This document shows, piece after piece, positions 16,221 to 23,095 of a stretch of 23,095 nucleotides of DNA. The stretch covers positions 1-23,095 of the forward strand of contig CAJXXO010000010.1 in the NCBI GenBank assembly GCA_913062655.1, in the 5' to 3' direction. The stretch comes from an uncultured Bacteroidota bacterium (GTDB taxonomy: Bacteria > Bacteroidota > Bacteroidia > Chitinophagales > S012-47). Each line of letters begins with the position of its first letter. Positions within the stretch are counted from its first letter, which is position 1. The notes beneath the pieces are model-generated. The model saw only the letters and a list, made by a program, of their open reading frames with translations, made no database searches and had not been told where the DNA came from. The position numbers and the translations under genes are program-made.

Positions 16221-17665
16221 TCACTGCGCCCAACAAGTTTCCGCTGCAACTCTTTGCAGCTTTTAGTGCGCTTTTGTTGGGTAGTCTGGCCGCTGGGATC
16301 TACCTGGAGCAATACCTTCTTTTTTTATTGCCGGCTGCGGCCTTGTTTGCCTTTGTCACGCTAGCCGACTACCCTAAGATTTACTATTTCCTATTGCTGA
16401 TACTGCCCATTTCGTTTGAGTTTAAGCTCACTCGATCACTGGCCCTGAACCTTCCCTCTGAACCCATTATCATATTTCTCTTTCTCCTGCTCATTGTGTT
16501 GTGGGTCAAGGACAAGGCATTGATCTCCTTTGCTTTTTTGAAGCATCCAATCATCTTGCTGCTGGGGTTGCACCTGCTTTGGATTCTGGTGTTGCAACTC
16601 TACACAGTTGATCATGTCGTCTCTATAAAGTTCTGGCTAGCCAAGGGGTGGTTTGTGGCCGTAGGTATATTTTTGACAGCCGTTTTGGTGCGTTCCCGGG
16701 AAGATTTCAAGAAAGTATTCTGGTGTCTGTACATTCCCATCATAGGCTCCACACTTGTTATTCTGGGGCGTCATGCGGTTACCGGCTTTAGTTTTGAGGA
16801 AGTCAACTACACGGTGATGCCCATCTTCCGCAACCACGTCAACTATGCCGCCCTGCTCACGCTCTTCTTGCCGTGGGCGTGGTATGCCAGGCAGTGGTAC
16901 CCGAAAGGCTCTTCGGCCAGAAACTGGATCACCTTCGGTATTGTGGTATTGGTAGCAGGTACCTTTTTTAGTTATACCCGGGCAGCTTGGGTGGCGTTGG
17001 TGGGTGCCCTTGGCGCTTATCTGCTGATTCGTTGGTATGTGCTGCGCTGGTTCACACTGGTCGCATTTATAGCCAGCCTGGCAATCATTTGGCACCTGGG
17101 TGAAGACAATCGCTATCTTGACTATGCCCCCAATTACGAAACCACCATATACCACTCAGAACTGGGCGATCACCTGGAAGCAACCGTAAGCTTGCAAGAT
17201 GTATCGAGTGCAGAGCGGGTGTATCGATGGGTGGCGGCCTTTCACATGTTCCAGGAGCAACCACTTACCGGCTATGGCCCGGGGAATTTCTATCCGCATT
17301 ACAAGGAGCATACCGTACTGAGCTTCCGCACCTACGTGAGCGACAACCCTGAAAAGTCAACGGTGCACAATTATTACCTCCTCATGCTGGTGGAGCAAGG
17401 CATTATAGGATTCATCCTCTTTATGCTGCTGGTATTCGTGATCCTCTTCACCGGAGAAAACATCTATCATGCCACCAAAGACAAGCACGATAAGCAATAC
17501 GTAATGGCACTCGTGCTGAGCCTGGTCATCGTGTTCATTCACATATTGGTGAGCGACCTGATAGAGGTAGATAAGATTGGCGTACTCTTTTTTATGGCTA
17601 TGGCCTTGCTGGTTAATCAAAGCCTGAAAAACAGAGGGTTACTTGAACCGGCAACTCAGGATTGA
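16217..17665 (+). CDS. O-antigen ligase/polymerase family membrane protein (Wzy_C domain)
   Basis: This 482-residue protein has roughly a dozen membrane segments. It has the periplasmic loop and motifs of the WaaL/Wzy family: YTRAAWVALVGALGAYL (about 253-269), then ERVYRWVAAFHMFQEQPLTGYGPGNF and the conserved His in STVHNYYLLMLVEQGI. WaaL moves lipid-linked O-antigen onto lipid A-core; Wzy polymerises repeat units. The two cannot be told apart by motif alone. Its coupling to a Wzz-like gene favours polymerase or ligase action on the same glycan. Its 3' end overlaps the convergent phosphatase gene by 27 bases. Confidence 0.85.
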   Translation: MITAPNKFPLQLFAAFSALLLGSLAAGIYLEQYLLFLLPAAALFAFVTLADYPKIYYFLLLILPISFEFKLTRSLALNLPSEPIIIFLFLLLIVLWVKDKALISFAFLKHPIILLLGLHLLWILVLQLYTVDHVVSIKFWLAKGWFVAVGIFLTAVLVRSREDFKKVFWCLYIPIIGSTLVILGRHAVTGFSFEEVNYTVMPIFRNHVNYAALLTLFLPWAWYARQWYPKGSSARNWITFGIVVLVAGTFFSYTRAAWVALVGALGAYLLIRWYVLRWFTLVAFIASLAIIWHLGEDNRYLDYAPNYETTIYHSELGDHLEATVSLQDVSSAERVYRWVAAFHMFQEQPLTGYGPGNFYPHYKEHTVLSFRTYVSDNPEKSTVHNYYLLMLVEQGIIGFILFMLLVFVILFTGENIYHATKDKHDKQYVMALVLSLVIVFIHILVSDLIEVDKIGVLFFMAMALLVNQSLKNRGLLEPATQD

Positions 17666-18883
17666 GATATCGTCAATAAATTGCTTTTCGCCTTTAAAAT
17701 CGAATATGGATTTGAGGAGAAGGTTGTTGAATACGGCCATGGTGTAAGAGTCATTGTCGCGTATAAAGGCCCGCAACATATCCAGCGTATAGTTCAGCCC
17801 CGCTTCATTTTCTAAATCAGTAAGACCATCGGTATAATTGATAAGCACAGCATTGTCATCCAGTGTTTTGCGCCCCACCTCTAATGCCGGCAATTCTTCG
17901 AACATGCCTAAAATAGTGCAGCCCTTCTCGAGCTGGTGAAAATGCCCCTTATTGTACAACACCGGTGGATTGTGACCTGCATTGATGTATTGCAGCTCAC
18001 GGGTTTGCAGATTGTATTCCCCAATGAAGAGTGTAATGAATTTTTCCCCCTTCGTAATATCGGTAACCGTCTCATTGAGATGCACCACAAATTGCTCAAA
18101 GTCGTTCTGGGTTTTAGCAAGGGTGCGCAGTATTGCCTGAAAGTTGGCCATTAAAATGGCCGCAGCAATACCTTTTCCTGAAATATCGGCTATGCAGAAA
18201 AGGACCCTATTCTCATCGATAGGAATGTAGTCGTAATAGTCCCCACCGATGTCGCGGTGAGGGAGGTATACAGCCGACATTTCCAACCGGTCGTCATTGG
18301 GCAGATCGCGTGGAATAAGCAGCGACTGCACATCTGCCGCCAGCTCCAGTTCGCGCTTCAGTTTCTCTTGCTCCAATTGTTGGGCAAAGAGGCGCTTATT
18401 CTCCACCGCTACCACAATAATGTTGGTGATCGTGCGGATAAATTTGATCTTTTCGTCCAGCGTCTCGTTTTCGTCCACATCCGGTTCTCCCAGGAGTGCA
18501 AAGGCCAGGGGTTTATCCTTATGATAAACCGGTATGATCAAATCGAAGTCACTCAATATTTCGTTGGGCTGATCATCAAAAAAAGTGAGTCGATTGTACT
18601 GGATGATCTCCTCTGTAAGGGCATCCGGATTAAAGTCAGGTTCCAAACCGTACTGACAAATACAATGTAAGCCTTCATCTTGCAAGTAAACCACCAGCCT
18701 TTTGACTGAAATCTGAGCGCGCAATATGAATTCATATATCCGAAATAGCTTGTCGGAGGCCAGACTATTGTTGATAGCTTGGGTTACCTCGAGCAGGGCA
18801 CTTACTTGTAACTGCTTGATTTGCAGTTGACGCTCCAAATGTTCGGAGGAATTGGTAATAGCGGTTGGCTCTTGTTCTTTCAT
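17639..18883 (-). CDS. GAF domain-containing SpoIIE/PP2C serine phosphatase (RsbU-like)
   Basis: This 414-residue protein has a GAF-like sensor domain at about 25-160, a linker helix likely to form a coiled coil (about 160-185, LEQEKLKRELELAADVQ) and a SpoIIE-type PP2C domain at about 190-414. Metal-binding residues are present: RDIGGDYYD (Asp211, Asp215), IADISGKG (Asp233), YTDGLTD and IDDIS near the end (Asp404/405). Such enzymes dephosphorylate anti-anti-sigma factors in partner-switching control. No STAS or anti-sigma gene is in the window. It lies 29 bases after the permease gene and is probably the last gene of that run; CGAATTTA at 18898-18905 is a one-mismatch -7 box on this strand and could start a separate message. 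Confidence 0.9.
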   Translation of the reverse strand: MKEQEPTAITNSSEHLERQLQIKQLQVSALLEVTQAINNSLASDKLFRIYEFILRAQISVKRLVVYLQDEGLHCICQYGLEPDFNPDALTEEIIQYNRLTFFDDQPNEILSDFDLIIPVYHKDKPLAFALLGEPDVDENETLDEKIKFIRTITNIIVVAVENKRLFAQQLEQEKLKRELELAADVQSLLIPRDLPNDDRLEMSAVYLPHRDIGGDYYDYIPIDENRVLFCIADISGKGIAAAILMANFQAILRTLAKTQNDFEQFVVHLNETVTDITKGEKFITLFIGEYNLQTRELQYINAGHNPPVLYNKGHFHQLEKGCTILGMFEELPALEVGRKTLDDNAVLINYTDGLTDLENEAGLNYTLDMLRAFIRDNDSYTMAVFNNLLLKSIFDFKGEKQFIDDISILSCRFK

Positions 18884-18912
18884 AAATGGGGTTATACCGA
18901 ATTTAAGGAAAT

Positions 18913-20103
18913 TCAGGCTTTCTGTTTTTTTCGAACATCGAAAGCATCGCGCAAACCATTACCAAGTAAGAAAAAAGACAAAACGAACAGACTTATAGCT
19001 ATCCCCGGCCAGATAGCCAGGTGCAAACGATCAGCGATTAAATAGGTTCGGTTGTCGCTCAGCATCATACCCCAGGAGGGTGCAGGTCGCTCCACCCCTA
19101 AGCCCAGGAAACTCAACCCTGCTTCCAGCAAAATAGCTGCTGCAAAATTGGACGCCACAATCACAATCACCGGTCCAAGCAAATTCGGCCAAATATGTCG
19201 GAAAATAATACGTGCATGACTGAAGGCCATCGTCTGCGCGGCTTTGACGTATTCCACCTCTCGTAAGCCCAACACTTGCCCACGTACAATGCGGGCCAAT
19301 TCTATCCACATTGTCAAACCAATGGCCATAAACACCTGTAAAAAGCCTTTGCTAAAAACCAGCGATAGCGATAAGGCCAACAGCAGGGTGGGAATAGACC
19401 AGAATACATTGATCACGTACATGATTACGCGATCCACCCAGCCCCTGAAATAGCCCGCTATGCTACCCAGAAGCAGGCCAATGAGTAAAGACAATAGTAC
19501 AGCCATGCCACCTACGGATAAAGACACCCGCGCCCCTAACACAATTCGGCTCAGGTAATCCCTACCGAGGGCATCGGTGCCCAGCCAAAACTTTCGCTGT
19601 TGAATCTGATCTGTTGCCGCCAACTGCAATGCTGTAATCGATTGCCGCACAACGGGGCCGTCTATCAACTGTATGCGCACCGAGTCATTACTATCCTCAT
19701 GGCCTACTTGCGGCCATACAATATCAGCAGCGTGTATCTTTTTGCGGATACCTTGGGCCGTATCTCCGGTATATTGTTCGTAGTGAAGTATAGGCCCTTC
19801 CCAGCGATAGGATACAAGGGGAATCGTCCGGTAACGGACAGGCTCACCGCGCCACAACTTCTCAAAAAACCCTACGTCCTCCACCGGTTGGTTGAGTCGC
19901 ACTTTCAAAACAGTGGCCTCAGCGCCAGGCGACAATAATTTCAATGCCACATTCTGGTCATTGGCATGCGTGGTATCATCTGGCACCACCCAATAGCCAA
20001 ACAATGCCACCAGCACCCCGATGCTGATTACACCAAGGCCCAACATGGCCGGGAAGTTACTGCGCAATTTACGCCACGCTTGTTGTCCGGGTGTGGATCC
20101 CAT
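18913..20103 (-). CDS. Peptide-type ABC transporter permease (OppC/DppC family)
   Basis: This 396-residue inner-membrane protein has the OppC layout: a first membrane segment at about 19-40, a periplasmic loop, then the entry motif GTDALGRD at 175-182 and five further membrane segments. The coupling helix EYVKAAQTMAFSHARII and HIWPN (about 284-307) follows, and GLSFLGLGVERPAPSWG is typical of the family. The periplasmic loop (about 41-172) is some 90-100 residues longer than in E. coli OppC or DppC. The Gly usually found in the coupling helix (EAAxxxG) is Ala293 here. OppB, OppA and the ATPase genes are absent from the window, so the partner subunits must be elsewhere. It begins 2 bases after the small-protein gene. 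Confidence 0.9.
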   Translation of the reverse strand: MGSTPGQQAWRKLRSNFPAMLGLGVISIGVLVALFGYWVVPDDTTHANDQNVALKLLSPGAEATVLKVRLNQPVEDVGFFEKLWRGEPVRYRTIPLVSYRWEGPILHYEQYTGDTAQGIRKKIHAADIVWPQVGHEDSNDSVRIQLIDGPVVRQSITALQLAATDQIQQRKFWLGTDALGRDYLSRIVLGARVSLSVGGMAVLLSLLIGLLLGSIAGYFRGWVDRVIMYVINVFWSIPTLLLALSLSLVFSKGFLQVFMAIGLTMWIELARIVRGQVLGLREVEYVKAAQTMAFSHARIIFRHIWPNLLGPVIVIVASNFAAAILLEAGLSFLGLGVERPAPSWGMMLSDNRTYLIADRLHLAIWPGIAISLFVLSFFLLGNGLRDAFDVRKKQKA

Positions 20104-20105
20104 GA

Positions 20106-20363
20106 TCAGAGATTATGGGCCAAAAGGCCCTCTTTAGTGGCGAGATAGTGGTACTTCGCTATATGATCTAGATCAGGGGCATTCTGCTTCACATAATCCT
20201 GAACGCCTTCATCAAAATACAACTGCTGCACATATCCCTGCTGTAACAGACTACGGAATCCTTGCTGCAGCGCCTCTTCTTCTACCATGAGTTGTTCGCG
20301 TACCTCCTGGTATCCGGTTACAAAATAAATCTCATCCAGAATGTCGAATTCCAGCTCAGTCAT
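20106..20363 (-). CDS. Small conserved-looking protein, possible winged-helix fold
   Basis: This is an 85-residue acidic protein. It has a helix-rich N-terminal part (ELEFDILDEIYFVTGYQEV), a helix with LQQGFRSLLQQGYVQQLYF, then a final HYLATKEGLLAHNL. The run of helices, then a strand-like GYVQQLYFDE and a closing TKEGLL helix resemble a small winged-helix domain, but this is a reading by eye. It has no signal peptide or membrane segment. It is packed between the glycosyltransferase gene (3 bases) and the permease gene (2 bases), so it is surely translated with them. It may be a cytoplasmic partner of the permease; no function can be assigned. Confidence 0.7.
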   Translation of the reverse strand: MTELEFDILDEIYFVTGYQEVREQLMVEEEALQQGFRSLLQQGYVQQLYFDEGVQDYVKQNAPDLDHIAKYHYLATKEGLLAHNL

Positions 20364-20366
20364 GCC

Positions 20367-21470
20367 CTACTGTACTTTGCGTCCTTTCCAACGATATGAA
20401 ATAAAATTACCCAAAAATCCCACCAAGACGACATAGGGGAGATAGATCAACTGGCTTACCGGGAGCCAATGCCATGGCATAGCCATTTGCCACCGTGAAA
20501 TGATTGGTGAAAGGGCCCATCTTTCCACCAGGTACTTACCCACCATAGCAACGCCAAATCCTATCCATACGCGCCATTCCACGAACCCCCACACCCATGC
20601 CGTCAATGCAGCCAGGTGAAAGAGAAAAGCGGTCCCCATAAGGAGAAAGGTGGCCCCATCTGTCATTCGAGTAGTCTTAGAGGCCCATCGAATACGTTGA
20701 TGCCACAGCGCGTGCCATGTCTGCACAGGCCGGGTGGTAACGATGGCTTCTTTTTCGGCTGCATACCGGATAGCAGTGGCCCCGAAGTGCGCCTTGATCT
20801 TGTGCAATAAAAAGATGTCATCCCCAGAGGCCTTATCTGTAGTGCCGGCAAACCCATCCACCTTTTCGAAGGCCTCGCGTGTAAAGGCCAGGTTAGCTCC
20901 ATTCACCAGCATGGGATGCCTGGAGGCGATGCCTCCACCGGTAAACAATTGCATCCCCAACATATCCCACTGCTGAAAAGCACGCAGCAATCCTTTTCCC
21001 GGCTCCATTACCACCGGTCCTGCAATGAGGTGTACCCCGCGGGCTACTTGTTGCATAAGTGCTGTCAGCCACTCAGGCCCCAAACGACTATCGGCATCCA
21101 CCGCCACCACCCAGGGAGCCGTAGATGCCCTTACGCCCAAGGTAAGCGCATGCTTCTTAAAAGCCGTGTGCCTAGGTGCCGGATGGTCTGCCAGGCGAAT
21201 CACCTGCACCCCTTGCTCCACGGCAAGGGCAGGCGTATTATCTGTCGAATGATCATCAAGTACAATTATGTCCACGTGCCCAGGATAAGACTGGTGAAAT
21301 AGGTCGTGCAGCAAGTCAGGTAAATGGTCGGCCTCATTTCTGGCGGGAATCAAAACCGTTACATGGGGCGTGGCAGCCCCGGGCCCGGGTGTCAGTTTTC
21401 GCCACGCATGGCTGTAGTACAGCAACAATCCACTGTAAGCTACCAGCAACAGAACAACCACCCCTACCAT
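20367..21470 (-). CDS. Membrane-bound family 2 glycosyltransferase
   Basis: This 367-residue protein has one N-terminal membrane segment (about 2-19), a cytoplasmic GT-A domain and three or so C-terminal membrane segments (about 270-355). GT2 motifs are complete: TVLIPARNEA at 38-47, DDHSTD at 72-77, DADS at 125-128, SGDD at 215-218 and QRIRW at 258-262 (the QxxRW motif). This D-D-D-QxxRW set is typical of membrane GT2 enzymes, including processive ones. Donor and acceptor are unknown. I chose the ATG at 21468-21470, which overlaps the hydrolase stop as TGATG, a coupled start; a GTG one codon earlier is possible. Confidence 0.88.
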   Translation of the reverse strand: MVGVVVLLLVAYSGLLLYYSHAWRKLTPGPGAATPHVTVLIPARNEADHLPDLLHDLFHQSYPGHVDIIVLDDHSTDNTPALAVEQGVQVIRLADHPAPRHTAFKKHALTLGVRASTAPWVVAVDADSRLGPEWLTALMQQVARGVHLIAGPVVMEPGKGLLRAFQQWDMLGMQLFTGGGIASRHPMLVNGANLAFTREAFEKVDGFAGTTDKASGDDIFLLHKIKAHFGATAIRYAAEKEAIVTTRPVQTWHALWHQRIRWASKTTRMTDGATFLLMGTAFLFHLAALTAWVWGFVEWRVWIGFGVAMVGKYLVERWALSPIISRWQMAMPWHWLPVSQLIYLPYVVLVGFLGNFISYRWKGRKVQ

Positions 21471-22285
21471 CACAAATACTTTTGCAGATAAGGTATCGTG
21501 ACGGCATGAACCAACTTGTGTCCCTTCGGCACCAGGTCGAAGGTGGCTTGCGGCACATTTGCCTGAAAGGCTCTTCCGACATCAGCCGGTATCACCTCGT
21601 CACGTTGGCCAAAAAACAAGTGTACAGGTATCTTGTGCTCCGTTAAGAGCTGCTGTACTTTAGGTACATCAGGAACAAAGTTTTTCAAGGCCACCCAGGT
21701 ATGAAATATGCGGTTGCGCTTCTCCGGGGTATCCATATGATTGCGCGTGAAGTCATACATGAACCGCGATATAATCTTCGATCGATAGAGAAAGCCAACC
21801 CATTTGAAAAAGGTACCCGGCTGTGTCATGATCCACTTGAAGACCCATCGACCCCACACCGGGTAGATGGAAATATTGAACACTTTGTGGGTTTGGATGC
21901 CATCAGCGGCAATTAGGAACAATGATTCGAGCTGCGGTAGAAGCGGCTCAACCATGGCCAAACAGAGTCGGCCACCCATGCTAAAACCCATGAGGGAAAA
22001 CCGGGAAAAGCCTTCTTCTTCCCCCAGTTGGCGAATCAAGGCTTCAAGATCTTGCTTGCGGAGGTCATATCGCTCTTGCCAATCGGTCTGGCCGTGAAAA
22101 GGAAAGTCAAAGGCATACAGGGTGTATGCTTCCGGGAAAGCGGGCGCCAGCGCTTGAAAGCCGGCAGCCTCTTCTGAAAAGCCGTGAAAGGCCAATACTT
22201 TTTTAGGCCCATTACCCATACGTAGCACATGCACTGCAGAGGAGCGGTAGGGCAGAAAAAGATGATCAACGGGCTTGGCTGGCAT
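21470..22285 (-). CDS. Alpha/beta hydrolase
   Basis: This 271-residue protein has the alpha/beta hydrolase fold with an apparent triad: the nucleophile elbow GFSMGG (Ser102), an Asp in FGQRDEVIP and a His in PKGHKLVH near the C terminus. The oxyanion segment AFHGFSEEA lies at 32-40. There is no signal peptide, so it should act in the cytoplasm. The substrate cannot be told. I chose the ATG at 22285 because an exact -7 box ends 19 bases before it; the in-frame GTG at 22342 lies upstream of that box. It is the first gene of the run with the glycosyltransferase, small protein, permease and phosphatase genes. Confidence 0.85.
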   Translation of the reverse strand: MPAKPVDHLFLPYRSSAVHVLRMGNGPKKVLAFHGFSEEAAGFQALAPAFPEAYTLYAFDFPFHGQTDWQERYDLRKQDLEALIRQLGEEEGFSRFSLMGFSMGGRLCLAMVEPLLPQLESLFLIAADGIQTHKVFNISIYPVWGRWVFKWIMTQPGTFFKWVGFLYRSKIISRFMYDFTRNHMDTPEKRNRIFHTWVALKNFVPDVPKVQQLLTEHKIPVHLFFGQRDEVIPADVGRAFQANVPQATFDLVPKGHKLVHAVTIPYLQKYL

Positions 22286-22304
22286 ATCCTTTTGGTTGTA
22301 GGCA

Positions 22305-22312
22305 CAAAAGTA
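22305..22312 (-). promoter_or_regulatory. Predicted -7 box for the hydrolase operon
   Basis: On the minus strand this reads TACTTTTG, an exact TAnnTTTG, ending 19 bases before the hydrolase ATG. A perfect inverted repeat overlaps its upstream edge. Confidence 0.55.
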
Positions 22313-22327
22313 GGGTTTTACCCCTAC
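22310..22327. repeat. Inverted repeat next to the hydrolase promoter, possible operator
   Basis: GTAGGG and CCCTAC form a perfect 6-bp inverted repeat around TTTTAC. It overlaps the -7 box of the hydrolase run and extends into its spacer, where a repressor would block polymerase. No regulator gene is next to it. Confidence 0.4.
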
Positions 22328-22381
22328 GGCACCTTTCCACACCTGTGGCTTATCCCTTTAGGCTATTGGTGCAAAATGGGC

Positions 22382-22389
22382 TAATTTTG
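22382..22389 (+). promoter_or_regulatory. Predicted -7 box for carB
   Basis: TAATTTTG fits TAnnTTTG exactly, ends 22 bases before the carB ATG, and has TTTA at 22357-22360 as a poor -33 element 21 bases upstream. Confidence 0.55.
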
Positions 22390-22411
22390 ATCAACTTAAA
22401 ACCTGCCTTCC

Positions 22412-23095
22412 ATGCCTAAAGATCAATCGATCAAGCACGTTCTCATCATCGGCAGCGGACCCATCGTAATTGGACAAGCCTGTGAGTTTGATTATTCCGG
22501 TAGCCAAGCTTCCCGATCATTGCGGGAAGAAGGCATAACGGTATCGCTGATCAACTCCAATCCGGCTACCATTATGACCGATCCAGTAACTGCCGATCAT
22601 GTATACCTCCTGCCACTGGAGCCTGACTCCATCATAAAAATACTGGAGGAGCGGCCCGATATAGATGCGGTACTACCTACCATGGGTGGACAGACTGCGC
22701 TTAATCTGGCTAAGGAATGCAACGAACTGGGCATCTGGGACAAGTATGCGGTTCGCCTGATCGGAGTGGATATTGACGCGATCGATCTGACAGAAAACCG
22801 AGAACGCTTTCGCCAACTGATGGTAGACATAGGGGTGGGGGTAGCGCCCAGCCAGATTGCCAACTCCTTTCTGGAAGGGAAAGAGATCGCACAACGTATC
22901 GGCTTTCCACTTGTCATCCGCCCCTCGTATACCTTGGGTGGATCGGGCGGTTCATTTGTACACACCAAAGATCAACTGGATGCGGCCCTGCAAAGGGGCT
23001 TAAACGCCTCCCCTACCCACGAGGTGCTGGTAGAAAAAGCGGTATTGGGGTGGAAAGAATTTGAGTTGGAGCTCCTGCGCGATGCCGACGACAAC
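22412..23095 (+). CDS. carB: Carbamoyl-phosphate synthase large subunit, 3' end outside window
   Basis: CarB makes carbamoyl phosphate from bicarbonate, ammonia (passed from CarA) and two ATP, feeding arginine and pyrimidine synthesis. Only the first 228 codons of about 1,070 are present, open to the window end. They cover the N-terminal pre-ATP-grasp domain (IGSGPIVIGQACEFDYSG at 13-30, PTMGGQTALNLA at 89-100) and the start of the first ATP-grasp domain (RPSYTLGGSGG at 170-180, then GWKEFELELLRD). The start at 22412 is the natural one, 6 codons before the first strand, with a promoter box 22 bases upstream. It is divergent from the hydrolase run, with 126 bases between the starts. carA is not beside it upstream. 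Confidence 0.96.
   Translation, partial: MPKDQSIKHVLIIGSGPIVIGQACEFDYSGSQASRSLREEGITVSLINSNPATIMTDPVTADHVYLLPLEPDSIIKILEERPDIDAVLPTMGGQTALNLAKECNELGIWDKYAVRLIGVDIDAIDLTENRERFRQLMVDIGVGVAPSQIANSFLEGKEIAQRIGFPLVIRPSYTLGGSGGSFVHTKDQLDAALQRGLNASPTHEVLVEKAVLGWKEFELELLRDADDN

Noticed and set aside
22286..22342. Longer alpha/beta hydrolase from a GTG at 22342
   Set aside because: The GTG lies upstream of the exact promoter box and the inverted repeat; the ATG at 22285 fits both.
22597..22968. Minus-strand open frames near the right end
   Set aside because: The plus strand carries carB with all its motifs; these frames are shadows.
1..23095. Mobile element, CRISPR array, toxin-antitoxin pair, or tRNA/rRNA gene
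   Set aside because: I found no transposase, integrase, regularly spaced repeats, paired small genes or cloverleaf-like sequence; gaps between genes are too short for most of them.

Overview
The window is chromosomal DNA from a member of the Bacteroidota. Four things point there: a GldB-type gliding lipoprotein, a metal-type KdsA, a HisRS of the Bacteroidota kind, and seven exact copies of the phylum's -7 promoter box (TAnnTTTG) just upstream of gene starts. Shine-Dalgarno sequences are almost absent (one clear case, hisS). Base composition is near 50% GC. A free-living, surface-associated lineage is plausible (Saprospiria- or Cytophagia-like), but I cannot fix the genus. The gene order is compact: 23 genes, two cut by the window ends, no gap above about 130 bases, and no tRNA, rRNA, CRISPR or insertion sequence.

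Layout. 1-1929 (+): the 3' part of a transglutaminase-like protein gene followed by an exported, membrane-anchored protein of unknown function. 1932-4922 (-): gldB, a NusG/UpxY-type antiterminator gene and mnmE in one run. 4970-7368 (+): an outer-membrane beta-barrel gene and nadE (glutamine-dependent NAD synthase). 7365-8075 (-): a ComF-type phosphoribosyltransferase. 8133-10381 (-): the Kdo cassette kdsC-kdsD-kdsA, which takes ribulose-5-phosphate and PEP to free Kdo for LPS. 10448-15269 (+): a low-molecular-weight tyrosine phosphatase, hisS, hutH and a polysaccharide flippase. 15336-17665 (+): a Wzz-like chain-length protein and an O-antigen ligase/polymerase, behind their own promoter. 17639-22285 (-): a tightly packed run of alpha/beta hydrolase, membrane GT2 glycosyltransferase, an 85-residue small protein, a peptide-type ABC permease and a GAF-SpoIIE (RsbU-like) phosphatase. 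22412-end (+): the 5' part of carB.

How it fits together. Much of the centre serves the cell surface: Kdo synthesis, lipid-linked glycan flipping, chain-length control, ligation, a glycosyltransferase and a tyrosine phosphatase of the kind that regulates capsule export. The rest is housekeeping (tRNA modification, His-tRNA charging, NAD, carbamoyl phosphate) mixed in without obvious pathway logic. I see no clear new defence or mobile system. The best candidates for a second look are the two uncharacterised gene sets (1-1929 and 18913-22285), the promoter boxes placed exactly 4 nt before ATG in kdsC and kdsD, the crossed promoters of gldB and the barrel gene, and a perfect inverted repeat against the hydrolase promoter.
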